Shown here piece after piece: positions 46,064 to 58,800 of a stretch of 64,000 nt of DNA. The notes under the pieces are model-generated. The model saw nothing but the letters and a program-made list of their open reading frames with translations. It searched no databases and had not been told where the DNA came from. Source of the DNA: Phaffia rhodozyma (taxonomy: Eukaryota; Basidiomycota; Tremellomycetes; Cystofilobasidiales; Mrakiaceae); NCBI GenBank assembly GCA_014706385.1, contig JACGZH010000001.1, positions 2,527,501 through 2,591,500 on the forward strand, written 5' to 3'. The translations under genes were made by a program, and so were the position numbers. The first letter of the stretch is position 1. Each line of letters begins with the position of its first letter.

Positions 46064-48368
46064 CTACTCGTCATCCCCACTTTCTTGATCCCCCTTTGTC
46101 TTCCGTCTCTTGCTTCCCTCGACCATCTCCCGTCTCTTGGTAGCCTTCTGTCGGCCGAGACCACTTCCGGCGGCCGTTCGGACTTCCATTCGATCCGTCG
46201 GTTTCTTCTGAAGCTTTCTGCGGTCCTTCTTTGATGGATTCTTCAGCGCAAGCATCCATTCTGGGACCTCACAGCCTGATTGTCGCATCACATTAGCGAT
46301 CCTGATCAAAGGTTCAAAGAGTAGACTCGATGCAGTGTCAGCTTTTCCTTGTCTTATGAGGCCCAACACGGATCGTAGGGCTGGTGAATCCATGGCAAAC
46401 GAAGCTTACATCTTGAGATTGGCGCCGTCCTCATTGTTGAAGAATGTAATTGCCTGACCATCTCGACCTGCTCGTCCCGTTCGACCTGAAGAGTAACAGC
46501 AAGAAGCAAGAGTTATTACACCTCCGTACTTTTTTTTCCTCTCTCGTGACAAAGAAATGAAACCCGCTTCACATACCAATTCGATGAACGTAGCTCTGAA
46601 CACCGGCTGGGAAATCGTAGTTGACCACAACTTCGACACCTCTAAAGTCCATACCTCGACCCATCAACTCTGTGCAGATCAAAACCCAGACTTTTCCTTC
46701 CCTGAACTCTCGAACAACCTTGTCCCTCTGCTCGGGGGTTCGCTCTGAGTGGATGACATCAAGCGCGAACCCGTCGTAGACGAGCTCGTGGAAAAGATCA
46801 TTCGCTCGTTGAATGGATTGGACGAAAATTAAGCACGGAGGTGGAAGGGATCCTGCTTTGAGGAGTGATCGAAGAGCATGCAGTTTGCCGTTCTCGGTAG
46901 CCGTGTAGATTAGCTTCTGGGAAATTTTGGATGTCACCGCATCCCTGAGCAACGCAAGAGTGACGTTAGATGCATGCATGAACTATGATGGATCAATATA
47001 TGTAGAGATGCTCACTTTATTCCAACAACCAATCTGATGCCGTCTCCCTTGCCGAGTCCTCGGGCGATCTCCTCGAGTGTACTAGGAAGAGTGGCGGTGA
47101 AGAGATATCGCTTTAGCTCAGCCGAGGTCAAATGAGAGAGAATTTCATCCATGATGGGCAAGAACGTCGAGTCGAGTAATCGATCGGCTTCATCCATGAT
47201 CAGATGAGTAGTGCTATATGGGGACGGAAGTTATAGTTGAGGATGACTATGGGAGTTAGTACGGGTTCTGGAGGATTAGGCGCACCCGTGATAGGTTTGA
47301 AACCTCACCTTTCCAGAGACAAAGATTTGTCCTTAATCGTTTGCATCAATCTTTGAGGCGTACAAATTAGGATATCTGCCAAACACAACGACATGGGAAG
47401 AATCAACCAATGAGTCATCGAGTGTTTCCTTCACGTCTGTCCCTCTCTATCTCGGCCCTCAAGGATAAATACAGCCGGAACGAACCAATATCTCCGTTGA
47501 CCACAGTATCTTGGTTAGCTTTGCTCAGCACCACCGTCCTCCATTTTCGTCCCTTAGTCAACTTGGCACACTCGTTCTGAATCTGCAAAGCCAACTCCCG
47601 AGTGGGAGACACGATAAGTGCGCGAGGAGATTTCGATGTCGAACTGGACGACGAAGACGTAGACGCTTTAGACTCTGACTTGAGGGACGACGCCGGTTGA
47701 CGAAGCAGAGTGAGAAGAGGCAGCAGGTAAGAAATCGTTTTTCCTGATCCGGTAGGAGCCAAAGCGGTAAGGTCTCGTCCCTATAATTTTTTCACAAATG
47801 AAAAAGCAATGATCAAAACAGAAACGACGTCAGCTAAAGAGACGTCGGATCCAAATCCCCTGTTTGTGAGAAAAGTTAACGTGAACAATGTCGCAGAAAA
47901 ACTTACAGCCATGATCACACTTCCCGCACCTCGTCCAACTTCGCTCATCTCAGTGATTCCCATTTCAGCCAAGTTTCTGATGATATATGGCGGTGGCGAG
48001 TGTAGTTCGACAAATTCTTCAAGTGAGGCCAACGGAGTTGGTGCAGCTCTACCTGTCAGATTCACTCGGTGTGTAGGTGTCGGTAGAATTCGAGGAGCAA
48101 CCGCTCTCATCGGTTTCTCCTCTCGCTTCCTTTTCTTCCCATCGGATGCTGATTCATTTTGACCAGTACCGGCATCAGCACCTACGTTAAAGAAGTCAAG
48201 TGCCGCAGGTAAAGCGTGGGAGGTCGGAGGAACGGAGGAATCCGAGGTGGCAGTTGGGTTTGCGGAGGTAGCTGATTGTGTGGATTTGAAGAGCGCTTGA
48301 ACCTGGTTATTTTTGTTAGACTTTTTAGAGAAGTGAGTTCCCTGTGTGAGAAGCTTAAATGGATCCAT
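46064..48368 (-). CDS. ROK1: DEAD-box RNA helicase ROK1 (DDX52)
   Basis: Minus-strand, multi-exon. It starts MDPFKLLTQGTHFSKKSNKN, typical of ROK1. Then FFNVG, HRVNLTGRAAPTPLASLEEF (ROK1 Q-region), motif I LAPTGSGKT, motif Ia PTRELALQIQNEC, DILICTPQRLM, motif II MDEADRLLD, motif III FTATLPS, QKLIYTATENGKL, CLIFVQSIQRANDLF, TELMGRGMDFRGVEVVVNYD and HRIGRTGRAGRDG (motif VI). The C-terminus (VPEWMLALKNPSKKDRRKLQ) is basic and disordered. ROK1 acts in 18S rRNA processing in the nucleolus, releasing snR30. All helicase motifs are present. A CACGTG lies about 172 bases before the start (48541-48546). Confidence 0.93.
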
Positions 48369-49372
48369 CGTAGGAGAGCAGCAGCACAGAATTGGACAAG
48401 GTGAAAGAGTGAGGTTAGAGGTTATAGGTTGATTGATGGTCTGTTTGAGGAGAAATCGAAAAATGTTGCAGAATGGAATCCTCGCTCAGCCTGACACGAA
48501 AGCGGTGAGCTTGACAAGATTCGTGTGCTTAGTCAGCTAACACGTGGTTTCATGTTTCATAGTCCTCTTCTTTGACCTGATGTTACATTGAACACATAAA
48601 GATAGCATACATCCTATCGGTTTACAACGACGTACAGAACTACAACGCTTCCTGTCAAAGTCTCAACTCCGTACAGACATGTGCGCAGGTAAATCGAATG
48701 TATGGAGCATAAGGACTCTTGATCAAACTCAACCAAACGAAACGGCAAGTTTCAACCTATACTAAAAGTTCAGGAATGTAGTGAAATCCAGAGCAAGGTC
48801 GGTCAGTATCAACTACTTGGTAAAACTTATCGAAGTTAAGATTGGAAGAAAGATGGGATGCCAGGGATTCGTCAGAGGTGTCGAGTTAAGTTTGAGATGA
48901 CGGCTTTTTGTCCTCAGTAAATTCGGAACAGGTCTGAGAAGTATTTCATCATTGAAACCCTGGCAAGGGAAGGGAAGGAAGAGTGGCCCAAACGGATGGT
49001 TGACTAACCTGATGGCATTGAAGCCGTAGAGCTCTTAGGCGGTGGTTTTATGGAGAAATCTTTTATCACTACTTTACCAAAGCGAGGAAAAGACAGGGTC
49101 AGCATTGGCTTGTTCACATGGGTGTAAGGCAAAAAAAAAGGTTTCAGACAGGCGATGGATGTTCAGATAGGGGTGAAAGACTAATTTCGATGATGATATT
49201 CAGCAGTTCCCTAGTAGAGGAGTCTGATTGAACTATGCATTTATGACTATCATCCTTGACAATATACGGACCAAGTCCTCCTCAGCCGTGATGGATTGAA
49301 CAAAGGGAAGGCACTTACAAGGTAGTAAACAGTCCAACGTAGGAAAAGACAGAAGACATATACAAAAATGAA
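48369..49372. other. intergenic region ROK1 / DPH3
   Basis: One kilobase between the ROK1 start and the DPH3 stop, both on the minus strand. It includes the ROK1 promoter with CACGTG at 48541-48546. A possible two-exon 38-codon frame lies on the minus strand (49009-49105 joined to 48914-48933), discussed in the findings. Otherwise nothing recognised. Confidence 0.5.
48541..48546. promoter_or_regulatory. CACGTG E-box upstream of ROK1
   Basis: CACGTG core in AACACGTGG, about 172 bases before the ROK1 start codon. It is the fourth such site in a proximal promoter in this window. Confidence 0.4.
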
Positions 49373-49816
49373 CTAGTCACCGTCCTTCAATCCGACAAGC
49401 TCAAGACCCTTGGCCACGGCATCAACCTCAGCGGAAGCAGGCTTGACGGTCTCGGATGCGGCAGAGTGGAAAGAGACCGTGGAGGAGGCTGGCGAGCCGG
49501 GAACATCCTCGCCTTCGTCATCTTCTGAATCTTCATAATCTTCCCAGTCAAGCTGTGTAATCGAAAGAAACCCAAGGAACACTGAGTTATGGATACTCTA
49601 AGTTTCGAAGAACTGAGACAAAATTTCACGAACAGGATCAAATATCACTCGAACAATCAACGAGCAAGAAGGGCACGTAGCAATCTCCTCGCCGTCCCTC
49701 AGATCGAGTTTAGAAATCTCGAATCGATCGCCACAAGGGCAGGGGAAATGGAAGACCCGCTTGATGGCATCCCAAGTGAAATCCTCAATTTCAACTTCAT
49801 CATAGTATGCAACCAT
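49373..49816 (-). CDS. DPH3: DPH3 diphthamide biosynthesis protein (CSL zinc finger)
   Basis: Two exons on the minus strand. Exon 1 gives [40 protein letters not shown] and [20 protein letters not shown]; the four zinc/iron cysteines are in CPCGDRF and CPSCSLIV, the DPH-type (CSL) finger. Exon 2 gives [20 protein letters not shown] and a Ser/Ala/Val-rich tail to GLKDGD, longer than in yeast Dph3. Dph3 supplies electrons to the Dph1-Dph2 radical enzyme for diphthamide on eEF2 and also supports Elongator-linked tRNA modification (family knowledge). The start was chosen at [13 protein letters not shown], the conserved N-terminus. Confidence 0.93.
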
Positions 49817-50571
49817 GATACCGAAGGGAGCTCAACAACAACAAAGGTTAAGACTTCACCAAAGGAGAAGGATATGAGTGAGTACACACTACTCTTTACA
49901 GAGTGTCTGGGTCGCTGTTAGAGCAAGCGAGGAAATGTAGCCCGTCCAATTTTTGCCGGATTTTCTTGTCACTGCCAGCCCGGTTCAAACTCCGCTAACC
50001 CTAACAAAGACCTTCACTACTGATCTCTCTTTGCCAGCTCAAACCTCTCATCATTTGCTTTGATATTGATAACATAAGAATCTACTCTGTTAGGCCGCGT
50101 AAATGGTCCTTTCTCCTTGATTAAGTAGTAAACTCTGAATGCTTCTCTAATTCAAATCAGTTGAAGTCGAGCCGTCTGCAGAACGCACTCGCACTGACAC
50201 GATCTGAGACGGCTTCTGAGCAGTATACGTTGATTCGGTTGGATCTTTGATAGATTTCAAGCAGGATTACAACAGAATGTAAATGATGATACATTTTCCA
50301 TAGTATAATGCAGACACTGATTGATTCATATATAAAGGAGTAACATGATGATAATGATGGCCATTGTCTGGAAAAACGGACTGGTATATGTGATAATGAC
50401 AAAAGTTAGAGAGTATAAAAGTCCTCTGAGTGGGAACACGTAGGCAGAGAAATTAGAGCGCGCAGGATTGAAACTCGCAGCGATAGATGCGACAGGAACG
50501 GTAAATCAAGGGAGCAGCACAAAGCAAGAAAGAATGATAACAGAAACAAGACTGAAGGACAATGAAAAAAA
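49817..50571. other. intergenic region DPH3 / INCENP
   Basis: Contains the DPH3 promoter and the INCENP 3' UTR, both on the minus strand. No gene recognised; a GGTTCAAACTCC word near 49982 resembles a tRNA B-box but no tRNA can be folded around it. Confidence 0.55.
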
Positions 50572-53500
50572 CTATTGAAGCTTCTTGAACCCCATCTTTT
50601 TGGCATACTCGGCCTCTTCTCGGGCGGTAATACCATCTTTTGACCAATTTGCCGAACTACTTCTTGGCCGGAACTTGCTTGCTTTGACCCGGAAGACCTC
50701 CTCTGTTGATAAAATGAAACAGCGTATCAATGCACAGAAACATCAGTGATCTATGGACACACGTTCGTCTAAATCAGAAAAGGAAGCAAAGCGCACCCAT
50801 GGCAAGAGGCTTCATTGGTCCAAAGATATCATCCGGGTTGAAAGTCTCCTGCTCTTTCAGAGCGGCCTTCATCGATGGTGATGTTGTCCAAACCGGGAAC
50901 TGCGCATGCTTCTGCGCTCGATCTTCATCCTCCGAGTCTGAGTATTCACTCGCAATATCAGGCAACTCGATAGCTTCGGACTCTCCGTTTTGCTCACCCG
51001 CTGGCAGCTTGGACTGAGATTGAGCAAGGATGAGGGCACGTCGTTGTGCCTGAAGAACAGACTGCCCACCCTGAGCTTGGGATGTTCTGGTGCTCTGAGT
51101 CTTGGCCATGTCCGATAGGCGAACTGGACCACTAGCAATTCCGTTGATGACCCGGATTGTAGAAGGACCAGCATTGGATTGTGATTGAGACGGTTGAGAT
51201 TGTTGTTGAGATTGGTTTGATGTCGTGAATTGCTGTGAAGACGGACCGGAGGACGGAGGGAGATGCCGGAAGGACGGATTTACTTTAGTCTTGTTAGTAG
51301 AAGAAGTCAAACCGCCAACGGGCTTGTTCGGAAGGTTAGCGGTTGCCGAGCTTTTGGGACCAGTGGAAGAAGCGAGCCATTTGGGCGCCGAGGCGGACGA
51401 TGCCTTCTCAGCCGCCAGCTTGCGTTTCTTGACCTCCTCTTCCGCAGCTCGAGCCTGAAGGGTCGCAAAAGAAAGAGAACTAGTTAGTGTACTACTTTCT
51501 AATGGAGGCGTGGATGCGTTCTTACCTTTGTCTCTCTTGTCTTCTTGTCTCTCTCCTCTCTCTCCTTCCGTTTTCTCTCGACATCAGCCATCCTAGCCTT
51601 CCGGTCGGCAGTCTCTTGAGCCTTCTTGAGTTTCTCTTCCTCTTCTCTTGCCTTCTCTTCAGCTGCTTTTTGAGCGGCGGCTCGCATTCTAGTCTGCTCA
51701 TGGACTTTACTGATAGCGGTCCTACGATCCTTCAGGTCTTGTTCCTGTAGTATTCAATGTTACACAAATATCAGTATTCTCAGATTAACTCCATCACACG
51801 AAATACAGAAGAGCGTCTTCACCTTTTTGGCAGCTTCAGCAGCCAGCTGGACACTCTTTGGCGGGTCCACCTTGGGTTTCTTTCCTAGAACCTTTGCAGC
51901 AAAGTTAGTACCCTGCGCATACACGCTCGCTGGTGCAGACCCGGATGCATTGAGTTGCTCGGTGGGAGGAGCAGATACAGAAGAGGGAGCAGGAGCAGGA
52001 GCAGGAACAGCAGTAACAGCAACAATATGTGATCGAGGGGCGGGGGCAGGAGGGCTATTAGCAGGTGTAGTTGTTTCGTCGACGACAATGATTAGATCAT
52101 CGTCAAAGAACGCGGGTGGTGTGGTGAACGGTACAGTTCGAGTAGACGGGTATTTGGGCGAAGGTGGTACGGAGCGAGGGAGAGAAGCTTTCGATTGAAC
52201 AGCAGGAGCGAAAGGAGGAGAAGGAGGAGGAGAAGCTTCTTTCGCAGAAGGAACAGTTCCTCGTGCAGGCGAAGGAGCGATTGAAAGGACAGTCTCTTCA
52301 CGAGAAGAAATCATCTCTTCCTCGACTTCCAGTGGAGAGATGGATCGTTTACGGGGAGACGATGAACGCTCTCGAACAGATGAGGAACGCTCCCTAATCG
52401 GTGAAGATGGTTCTTGAGGCCCTGGAGGTGCCTCCTGTTCGGGCACAGCTTCTTCGATCAAGACTGACTTACTCTCCTGAGTGATAGCAGGCGCCGGTTC
52501 AGGCACAGGGGACGATTCCTGAGCCGGGGGTTCGACCGTCAAGAGAGAAAATCCGTTTGCGCCAGACATCGTCGCTCTACTAGTCGAGCCAAGTAGTGTA
52601 CTCGAAACCGAACTCATCCGTCCTACTGTACCGAGTCCTAAAGAAGCCACCGACCCTCCAGCCCATCGATTCCTCGCGTTCTCTTTGTTAGCCTCCTCCC
52701 TAGCCTTCATCTCATCCATCATTTGCTGGAGACGACTTCGGCCATCGACAGAGACAGCCACAGGAGAGGTTAAGTTCTGAGCGCTCGATGAACCCGCAAT
52801 GGAAGCCCTAATGGTCGAAAGCATAGGAAGGGTGGAGGAAGATTGGTCATCGGTTTTTGAGATCTTTGAAGGACGAGATACGACCGGCTCTTCGGTCGGA
52901 GCGGGTTGGTTGAGTGGTTGCTCGGTCGCCGTCATCAAAGAGAAAGACTCGGTTTCAAACGTGTCCCCAGACTTCCTTTTTGACGAAGGGACTCCCCTGA
53001 CGCCCCCGATGCCGGAGATCCGGCTGAGGCCAAGACTTGTGGCGGAGGGTAAGGCGCTCTCGCGTCTATCGATCACAGACGATGAGGCGGCTTGAGATAG
53101 TCGGCTTGAAGCGCTAGGTCCGTTGTAGACCTTATTTAACCAGGAACTCTGAACGACAGGTCGGACAACGGGGGTGGGAGGTTCTTGGGATTTTAAGGAT
53201 GGTGCAGCAGCGGATTGAGAGACTTCTTGAGGAGCAGAGATAGAGGTTGACTCCAAGACTGATCCCAGAACGGGAACTGGGGATACAACAGCGGCAGTGG
53301 ACTTTGAATCAGAAAGAGACACCTTCCTCTCCGCGGACCGACGGCCAGTATGGGAGGCGGTCCTAGGGGTTACTGTGCTCTCAGCCGTCTCGGCGGCGTC
53401 TTTGAGCTGCTCTATTGAGTTATGTTCGGCGTCCAGAGTCAAACCGTCTTGTTCCTTTGCATTCGGATGAGCGTCTCCAGCCAACTCCTCTCCTCTCTGT

Positions 53501-54889
53501 GGATCTTCCGCTTCTGCCTGATCGTCCACTTCGTCCTGGTCGTCCATCTTTTCGGCTGTCCTAGCAGCATTGATATCTTCTATCTCCTCATGAGGCTCCA
53601 CAGAGATTCTCATCTTTAAAGGCAGAATTTCAGGAGCTATAACTTGTTGCCCGACTGCGCCATCTTGTTCCTCCTCCTCCTCCTCCTCCTCCTCCTCCTT
53701 CTCTATCTCTTTATCCTGCGTCTCCTCATCCATGACTTCATGATCCTCTTCCGCTTGTTCGTCATCAAGCTGTTCTCCCTCCTCCGCTTCCTCCTCTTCC
53801 TCTCCATCCTCTACCTCAATGGCCTCTTCGATCTGTGGATCGTCCTCCATCTCATCAATTTCTGCCGAGATCTCCGCTTTCTCCTTCTCTTCTCCCTGAT
53901 CTGCAAACTCGTCTTCGGCTTCTCCTTTGTTCTGCTCTTGGACGGCCATCGGAGCCTCAGAAGCATCTACCGAGCGGGTCTCAACCGAAGCCTGCTCTGT
54001 TTCGACCATCAACACGTCTTCCTCCGTTAATTGAGCAGGCTCTACGGAACGGACGGAAGAAGGTGGTAGCGGAGGTGATGAAGGGACGGATGCAGGTATT
54101 GAGATTTGGAATGAAGCTGAAGAACGTTTCGACCGCCTTAGAGGTTGCGGTGGTGAGGAGATTGGAGCAGGGGTGGCAACAGGGGTGGATTCGCGTTCTG
54201 ACATGGCTGGTTCAGGTTGAGGAGCAGGTACAGTCTTCTTTGTCGATTTCTTATCCGTCTTCTTTGTCTATTAAGAGAACAGTGTGTGATGTGGCGAGTG
54301 GAGTAAGAGTGGGATATAGATATATAGATAGGTGAGCCGTGCCCATCCTGTATCAGTAGGGGAGTTCAATCATGACACGACATAAGAAAGCTATCGACGA
54401 ACCTTGAGTTTCTTCTTGGCCAACGTCTGAGCCTCATTCTCCATCTCAAGATTCACCAGGCGGATCCGTTCTGCTTTGGCGATTCTTTCAGCCTGAGTGG
54501 TAGTCTTTGTCTTCCGTTTACCTGAAGGTGTCTTGATGAGGTCCGCGATAGCTCTGCAATCAGAGACAAACATGGACGAGGATGGCGGTGTCAAGGATAA
54601 CACGTGAAGTAGATAAGAACAACAATAACAAAAGAAGAAGACTGTGTGAGACAGATTGTCCTCTCTTTGCGAATGCAAGGAGTAAAGGAGACAGAACAAT
54701 AGACCAAACCCAAACGAAAGGCACCTACGATCGGGCAGTTTCCGTCCGATGGGAGAATACGGCGTCCATGTAGCCGTTGAGCCAGCCGTAACCGATGGTG
54801 TCGATGGCTTCCTGTAGGTTATCCAAATGGTTCGAGTCATCGTGTAGCTGTTGCCTGAACGAAGTCGCCCAGGGGTTAGGAGAAGCCAT
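50572..54889 (-). CDS. SLI15: INCENP / Sli15 chromosomal passenger scaffold
   Basis: Minus-strand, multi-exon. The N-terminus MASPNPWATSFRQQLHDDSN, HLDNLQEAIDTIGYGWLNGY resembles the INCENP N-terminal helix that binds Borealin/Survivin. A long middle region contains Glu/Asp-rich sequence with a pure Glu run (GAG codons, about 53672-53700), many SPxx and RxRSSS-like sites and a charged single helix (AAEEKAREEEEKLKKAQETA and neighbours). The C-terminal IN-box is complete: ELPDIASEYSDSEDED, FPVWTTSPSMKAALKEQETF, NPDDIFGPMKPLAMEEVFRV, and after RPRSSSANWSKDGITAREEA it ends KKMGFKKLQ. The RSSS pair is the Aurora B phosphorylation site of the TSS type. INCENP binds and activates Aurora kinase at centromeres and the spindle midzone. 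Confidence 0.92.
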
Positions 54890-55822
54890 ACTGATGGCAA
54901 ACGGGAGAGACAGAGAAGGGAAGAGAAAGGTCAGTCTGGTCGGTGTGTATGTATCTTGATGGTCGTTGTGTTAGTAGGAAAAGAAATCACCGCCCGGGAA
55001 AATAAAATAAAATGAATTAAAAACAAAACAGAAAAAGACGCGTCGAGAAAAAGAGCAATAGAGAATTCTGTAGTGTATCATCGTGATTATTTATTTTTTG
55101 TAAGTCCACCCACAACAGTGAAGACCTAACTGATACTAACATCTGAGAACTATTCAAACCGCAAGCCTATACACTTATTTATATAAAGTGATGATGGATC
55201 CCTGATTGGCGCAGATGCTTATCCGCGATCGGAGGCTGAAGCGCTTGTTTCGTTCACTCAGCCCTATGGAGAAGTTGGTTTTCTAGACGCAGATCGGAAA
55301 TCAATGCATTCACTTGTACGATTAAACAGTAGAACCCCAAACGGCGCGAATGCTTATTCGCGATCAGAGGCTGAGGCACTAGATCCGTTCATTCAGCCTT
55401 CTAGGGAAGTTGCTTTTCTGGACGCCAAGCCGGTCTTTCCAAAATGATCACTACAGCCTTCTTAAACGATAGCTTCGGATCGGTCACAGTGCTAGCTCTT
55501 GAGAAGAATAGAGATAGTTCATTTTTATTTACACAAAGCTGGTGATGAACATACATTCACAACATGTAGTGTCGCTTCCAATAATGACTTATGCCCCATT
55601 TGCCCCGAACATTGATAAAAACACCTTGTTTTGCTTCCATTAATTGCTCTGGCCACTGGGTATAGATGTTTGATTAATGGTATCCGGATGACCTACTTAC
55701 CCACCCTCTTGCCTATGTCGTGTTCCCGAGAGTAGTCTATACAATTTTCCCTATAAACCATAGATCAGTCGGGTACCTTGCTTTCTCCTTACTCTACACA
55801 CATCCTCATCTTCCCTCATCGA
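54890..55822. other. intergenic region with imperfect direct repeats
   Basis: Between the INCENP start and the degraded ABC transporter region. Apart from the direct repeat pair listed below there is no recognised gene. The INCENP promoter must lie in the first part. Confidence 0.55.
55208..55432. repeat. imperfect direct repeat pair, period 135 bp
   Basis: Copy one (55208-about 55293) and copy two (55343-about 55430) share GGCGC, ATGCTTAT, CGCGATC, AGGCTGA and, downstream, CGTTCA, TCAGCC, GAAGTTG, TTTTCT and GACGC in the same order and spacing. Differences are mostly single bases. It looks like an old segmental or tandem duplication, or two copies of a short dispersed element. No coding potential is seen. 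Confidence 0.65.
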
Positions 55823-55852
55823 TGTTGACGTTATACTGTAAACTCGACATTG

Positions 55853-58800
55853 ATGCCAATGGTAACAGCTCCAGCCATCGGGTCGTCGCAGAGCCAAGAC
55901 AGGTACGCGCTACAAGCAGCAGACGAACTGGTCAAACAGCGACAGTACGCATCAATCATCAAAAACGTCCCGGAATTGAAAAAGTTCGAGCCATTGCCTG
56001 GAGTATTGTAGTCCGTTTTCCTCTTCGTCTTCTCTCTTGTCTTTGCTTCTGACATCAAAGAGATTGCGCGTTCATATTTTTATCAGTCAGGAGCTGGATC
56101 AAGTATCTCTTAGAGACATATATGCTTATACCGAGTTGTTTTCCCATTTCTTGCCTACATCACCAATCGTAGCTTTCTCTCATACGCAACCAGGGCAGAT
56201 CTTATTCTATATGCTCTTGGCCTGGTCGGTAGTCTTTGTTGTAAGCGAGTTCTCACGCTGACAGCAAATTCTTTCTTCATCTCTACTTCTGAAGGTGAAC
56301 TGAGATTCATACTTGTTCTCCATTGTGCATCATCCTGTTATTCCTCCCGCAGGCGCTCTTCCAACTATCTTAGTAGACTATATGTACGGACAATGGACAT
56401 CTGGCCGTACGTACGATTATTCTCTCACCATCTTTACCTATATGTGTCACCCAGATTGTTCTCGGAGATCTTATGGTTTTTTCTTTGTGCACTGTCTACA
56501 TCGATACCTCCGCGCAGTCGTCCAGAACGGCAGAACCGGCTCGCCAGAAGAGATTCGTATGGTGTCTAGATTCACCGCTCTGATCATGCTTGCAACAGGA
56601 CTTGGCTTCTGGGTCTTCTCTTCTGTGTTCTTCGGTTGCTGTCTGTTCCTATATCTTGTGCTATCTTCAAACATTCGAAGTGTGTCACTGACCTTTAATA
56701 CCCTGCGCATACATCTCGAAGTCGCTCTGGCTTCATCGAGGATGTGCGCCCGAATTAGGATAGCCTATATCTCCTCTGTAACCGCCCAGGACTCGGCCCG
56801 CTTCGAGAGTGTTGGTGCTGGCGAAGTCGGCTCGAGACTCGCCAAGGGCATAAGATGTCTTCAGATAGGTATTAGAGAAATTTTAGGGTTTCTATTATGG
56901 AGTATTGGAACCATCTGCTCCAGTCGTACGTTGTTTCTCATGTACCTTCTTATTGGTCTCCTATCTCTTGGTCAACTGACTGACAACCTTATCTCAACTT
57001 CTATTTCGTTCCATTGCAACGGTTGTAGTGGTTATGGCGTTCAAGGTATCTCCTCAAGTCGGTGGTGTCCTCTTTGGTATTTTTCCTTTCGCTGGCATAC
57101 TGTAAGGCCTTTCGCTTGTTTCAGCCTCCGTCTCTTCCTCTTTTGACTCAACTCAAGCATCTTGTTCTGTTGTCTCTCTAAACCCGCACTCATGTAGACC
57201 ATATCTGTCAACCGAGTTTTCCTCTCGACCATTCGCCAAAATCTCGCGGATGGAAGGCCACGCCGCTTTGTTTTTAGAGCAGGTTCTCTCCACCGTCAGA
57301 ATTGTCAAGGTCCTTCAAGCCTCAGATACGCTCGTGAGCGTGTATGACAGTTATCTAAGAAAGATCGAGAAGGACGGAAACATCGTTGTACTCTCCAAAG
57401 GCTTTGCTTTTTCGACCGCTTGTTTTAGTGTTTTTGCGGCCTATGCTCTTTGCTGTAAGATTTTCTTTGATCGTCTTCACTATTGCTTTTCAAACTTCGA
57501 TCTTGCATCGCCTCTATCTGGCTTATTTCTTGGTGAGAGGCCACGTTTTAGAGCTTGACTATTTCGGCATTGGTTGGTTCATTCCCTCCAGTCTATCGCG
57601 GTGGAGTTAGAGTCGCTTACCACGGATTATCAAGCGGCAATCTCTTCACCTCATTCTTCTCAACTTACAGCGCCATATTCGGTTCGTCATCAGAAATATT
57701 TTCTGTTCCATCTGATCCTGAGGCTTATCAATCTAAACGTTTCTCACTTAATGGATGATCAGCGGTCATAAGTATTTTGTCGCACCTCACGATGCTCCAT
57801 GAAGCGTTCGCGGCCCAAGCCCAAGTTAGAGCCGAGATCGAGAGGATATCTGAAATCGACTATCAGAATCCTGCAGGACTTACGACTCTACCGTCTGTCA
57901 ATCTCGGAATCAAGAGAGGCCACTACAATAAGGTTTCGAAAAAATTGAGTATGCGAATTCGAGGTCTTACTTTCTCATTTCCTTCGAAGCCGAACCAGAA
58001 GAGTTTGGACGGAATAATCTCTCGACGCAGCCGCTGGAAAGGTGACCGCATTCGTAGGAGCTTCAGGCTCTGGAAAGTTTACCCTAGTGGCTTTAGTAAG
58101 TTATCTGTTTCACCTAATCAGCGGAAGGGCATTTCCGGAAGGTATACCAATATTGCTCACCATTTTCTCTAGCCATCTTTACTATGTATATTGAATGGCT
58201 ACTTCGTCAATATGATGTGCCTGATCCTAGTTCGCTTGCAAACAACGTGTTCATCAACGGTGTCCCCGTATCAAGCTATCAGCCCTCTTTTCTCCGTCAA
58301 CAGATGGCTACGGTTCTACAGGACCCTGCACTATTTGCTGGTAGCATTCTCGACAACGTCGCCATCTGTCTAACAGGCACGCCAGATGAATATGCTGCTG
58401 ATAGAAAAAATGAAGCCAGGGTAAGACAGTCATGTAGTGAGGCTTTGAAAAGGGCACAAGTCTGGGAGTTTATCTTTCAGCTACCCGAAGGCCTAGACAC
58501 CATGATAAACGGGATGAAGACTGGGCTGCTCTCGGGCGGTCAACGTCAACGTCAATGGCGTGAGTGATCTTCTTATTCTCGGCTTTTCTCCGGAATCCTT
58601 CTGGCGCATGTTCTTCGTGGCTGATAAATTTCTCTCTTACTTAGTTGCTGTGGCTAGGGCTCTTGTCCGACGATCGAATCTTCTCATCCTTGAGCGCGTT
58701 CCGAAGTCAACCTCGGATCTTAGCTTGAAAACGCGAACAAGCTGATGAATGACTTGGCTGTTTCCCCACATTTCCAGTTTTTCTCAAAGCGAAGCTACAT

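Noticed and set aside
49975..50000. GGTTCAAACTCC resembling a tRNA T-loop/B-box
   Set aside because: The flanking bases cannot form the T stem and no acceptor or anticodon arms can be folded nearby.
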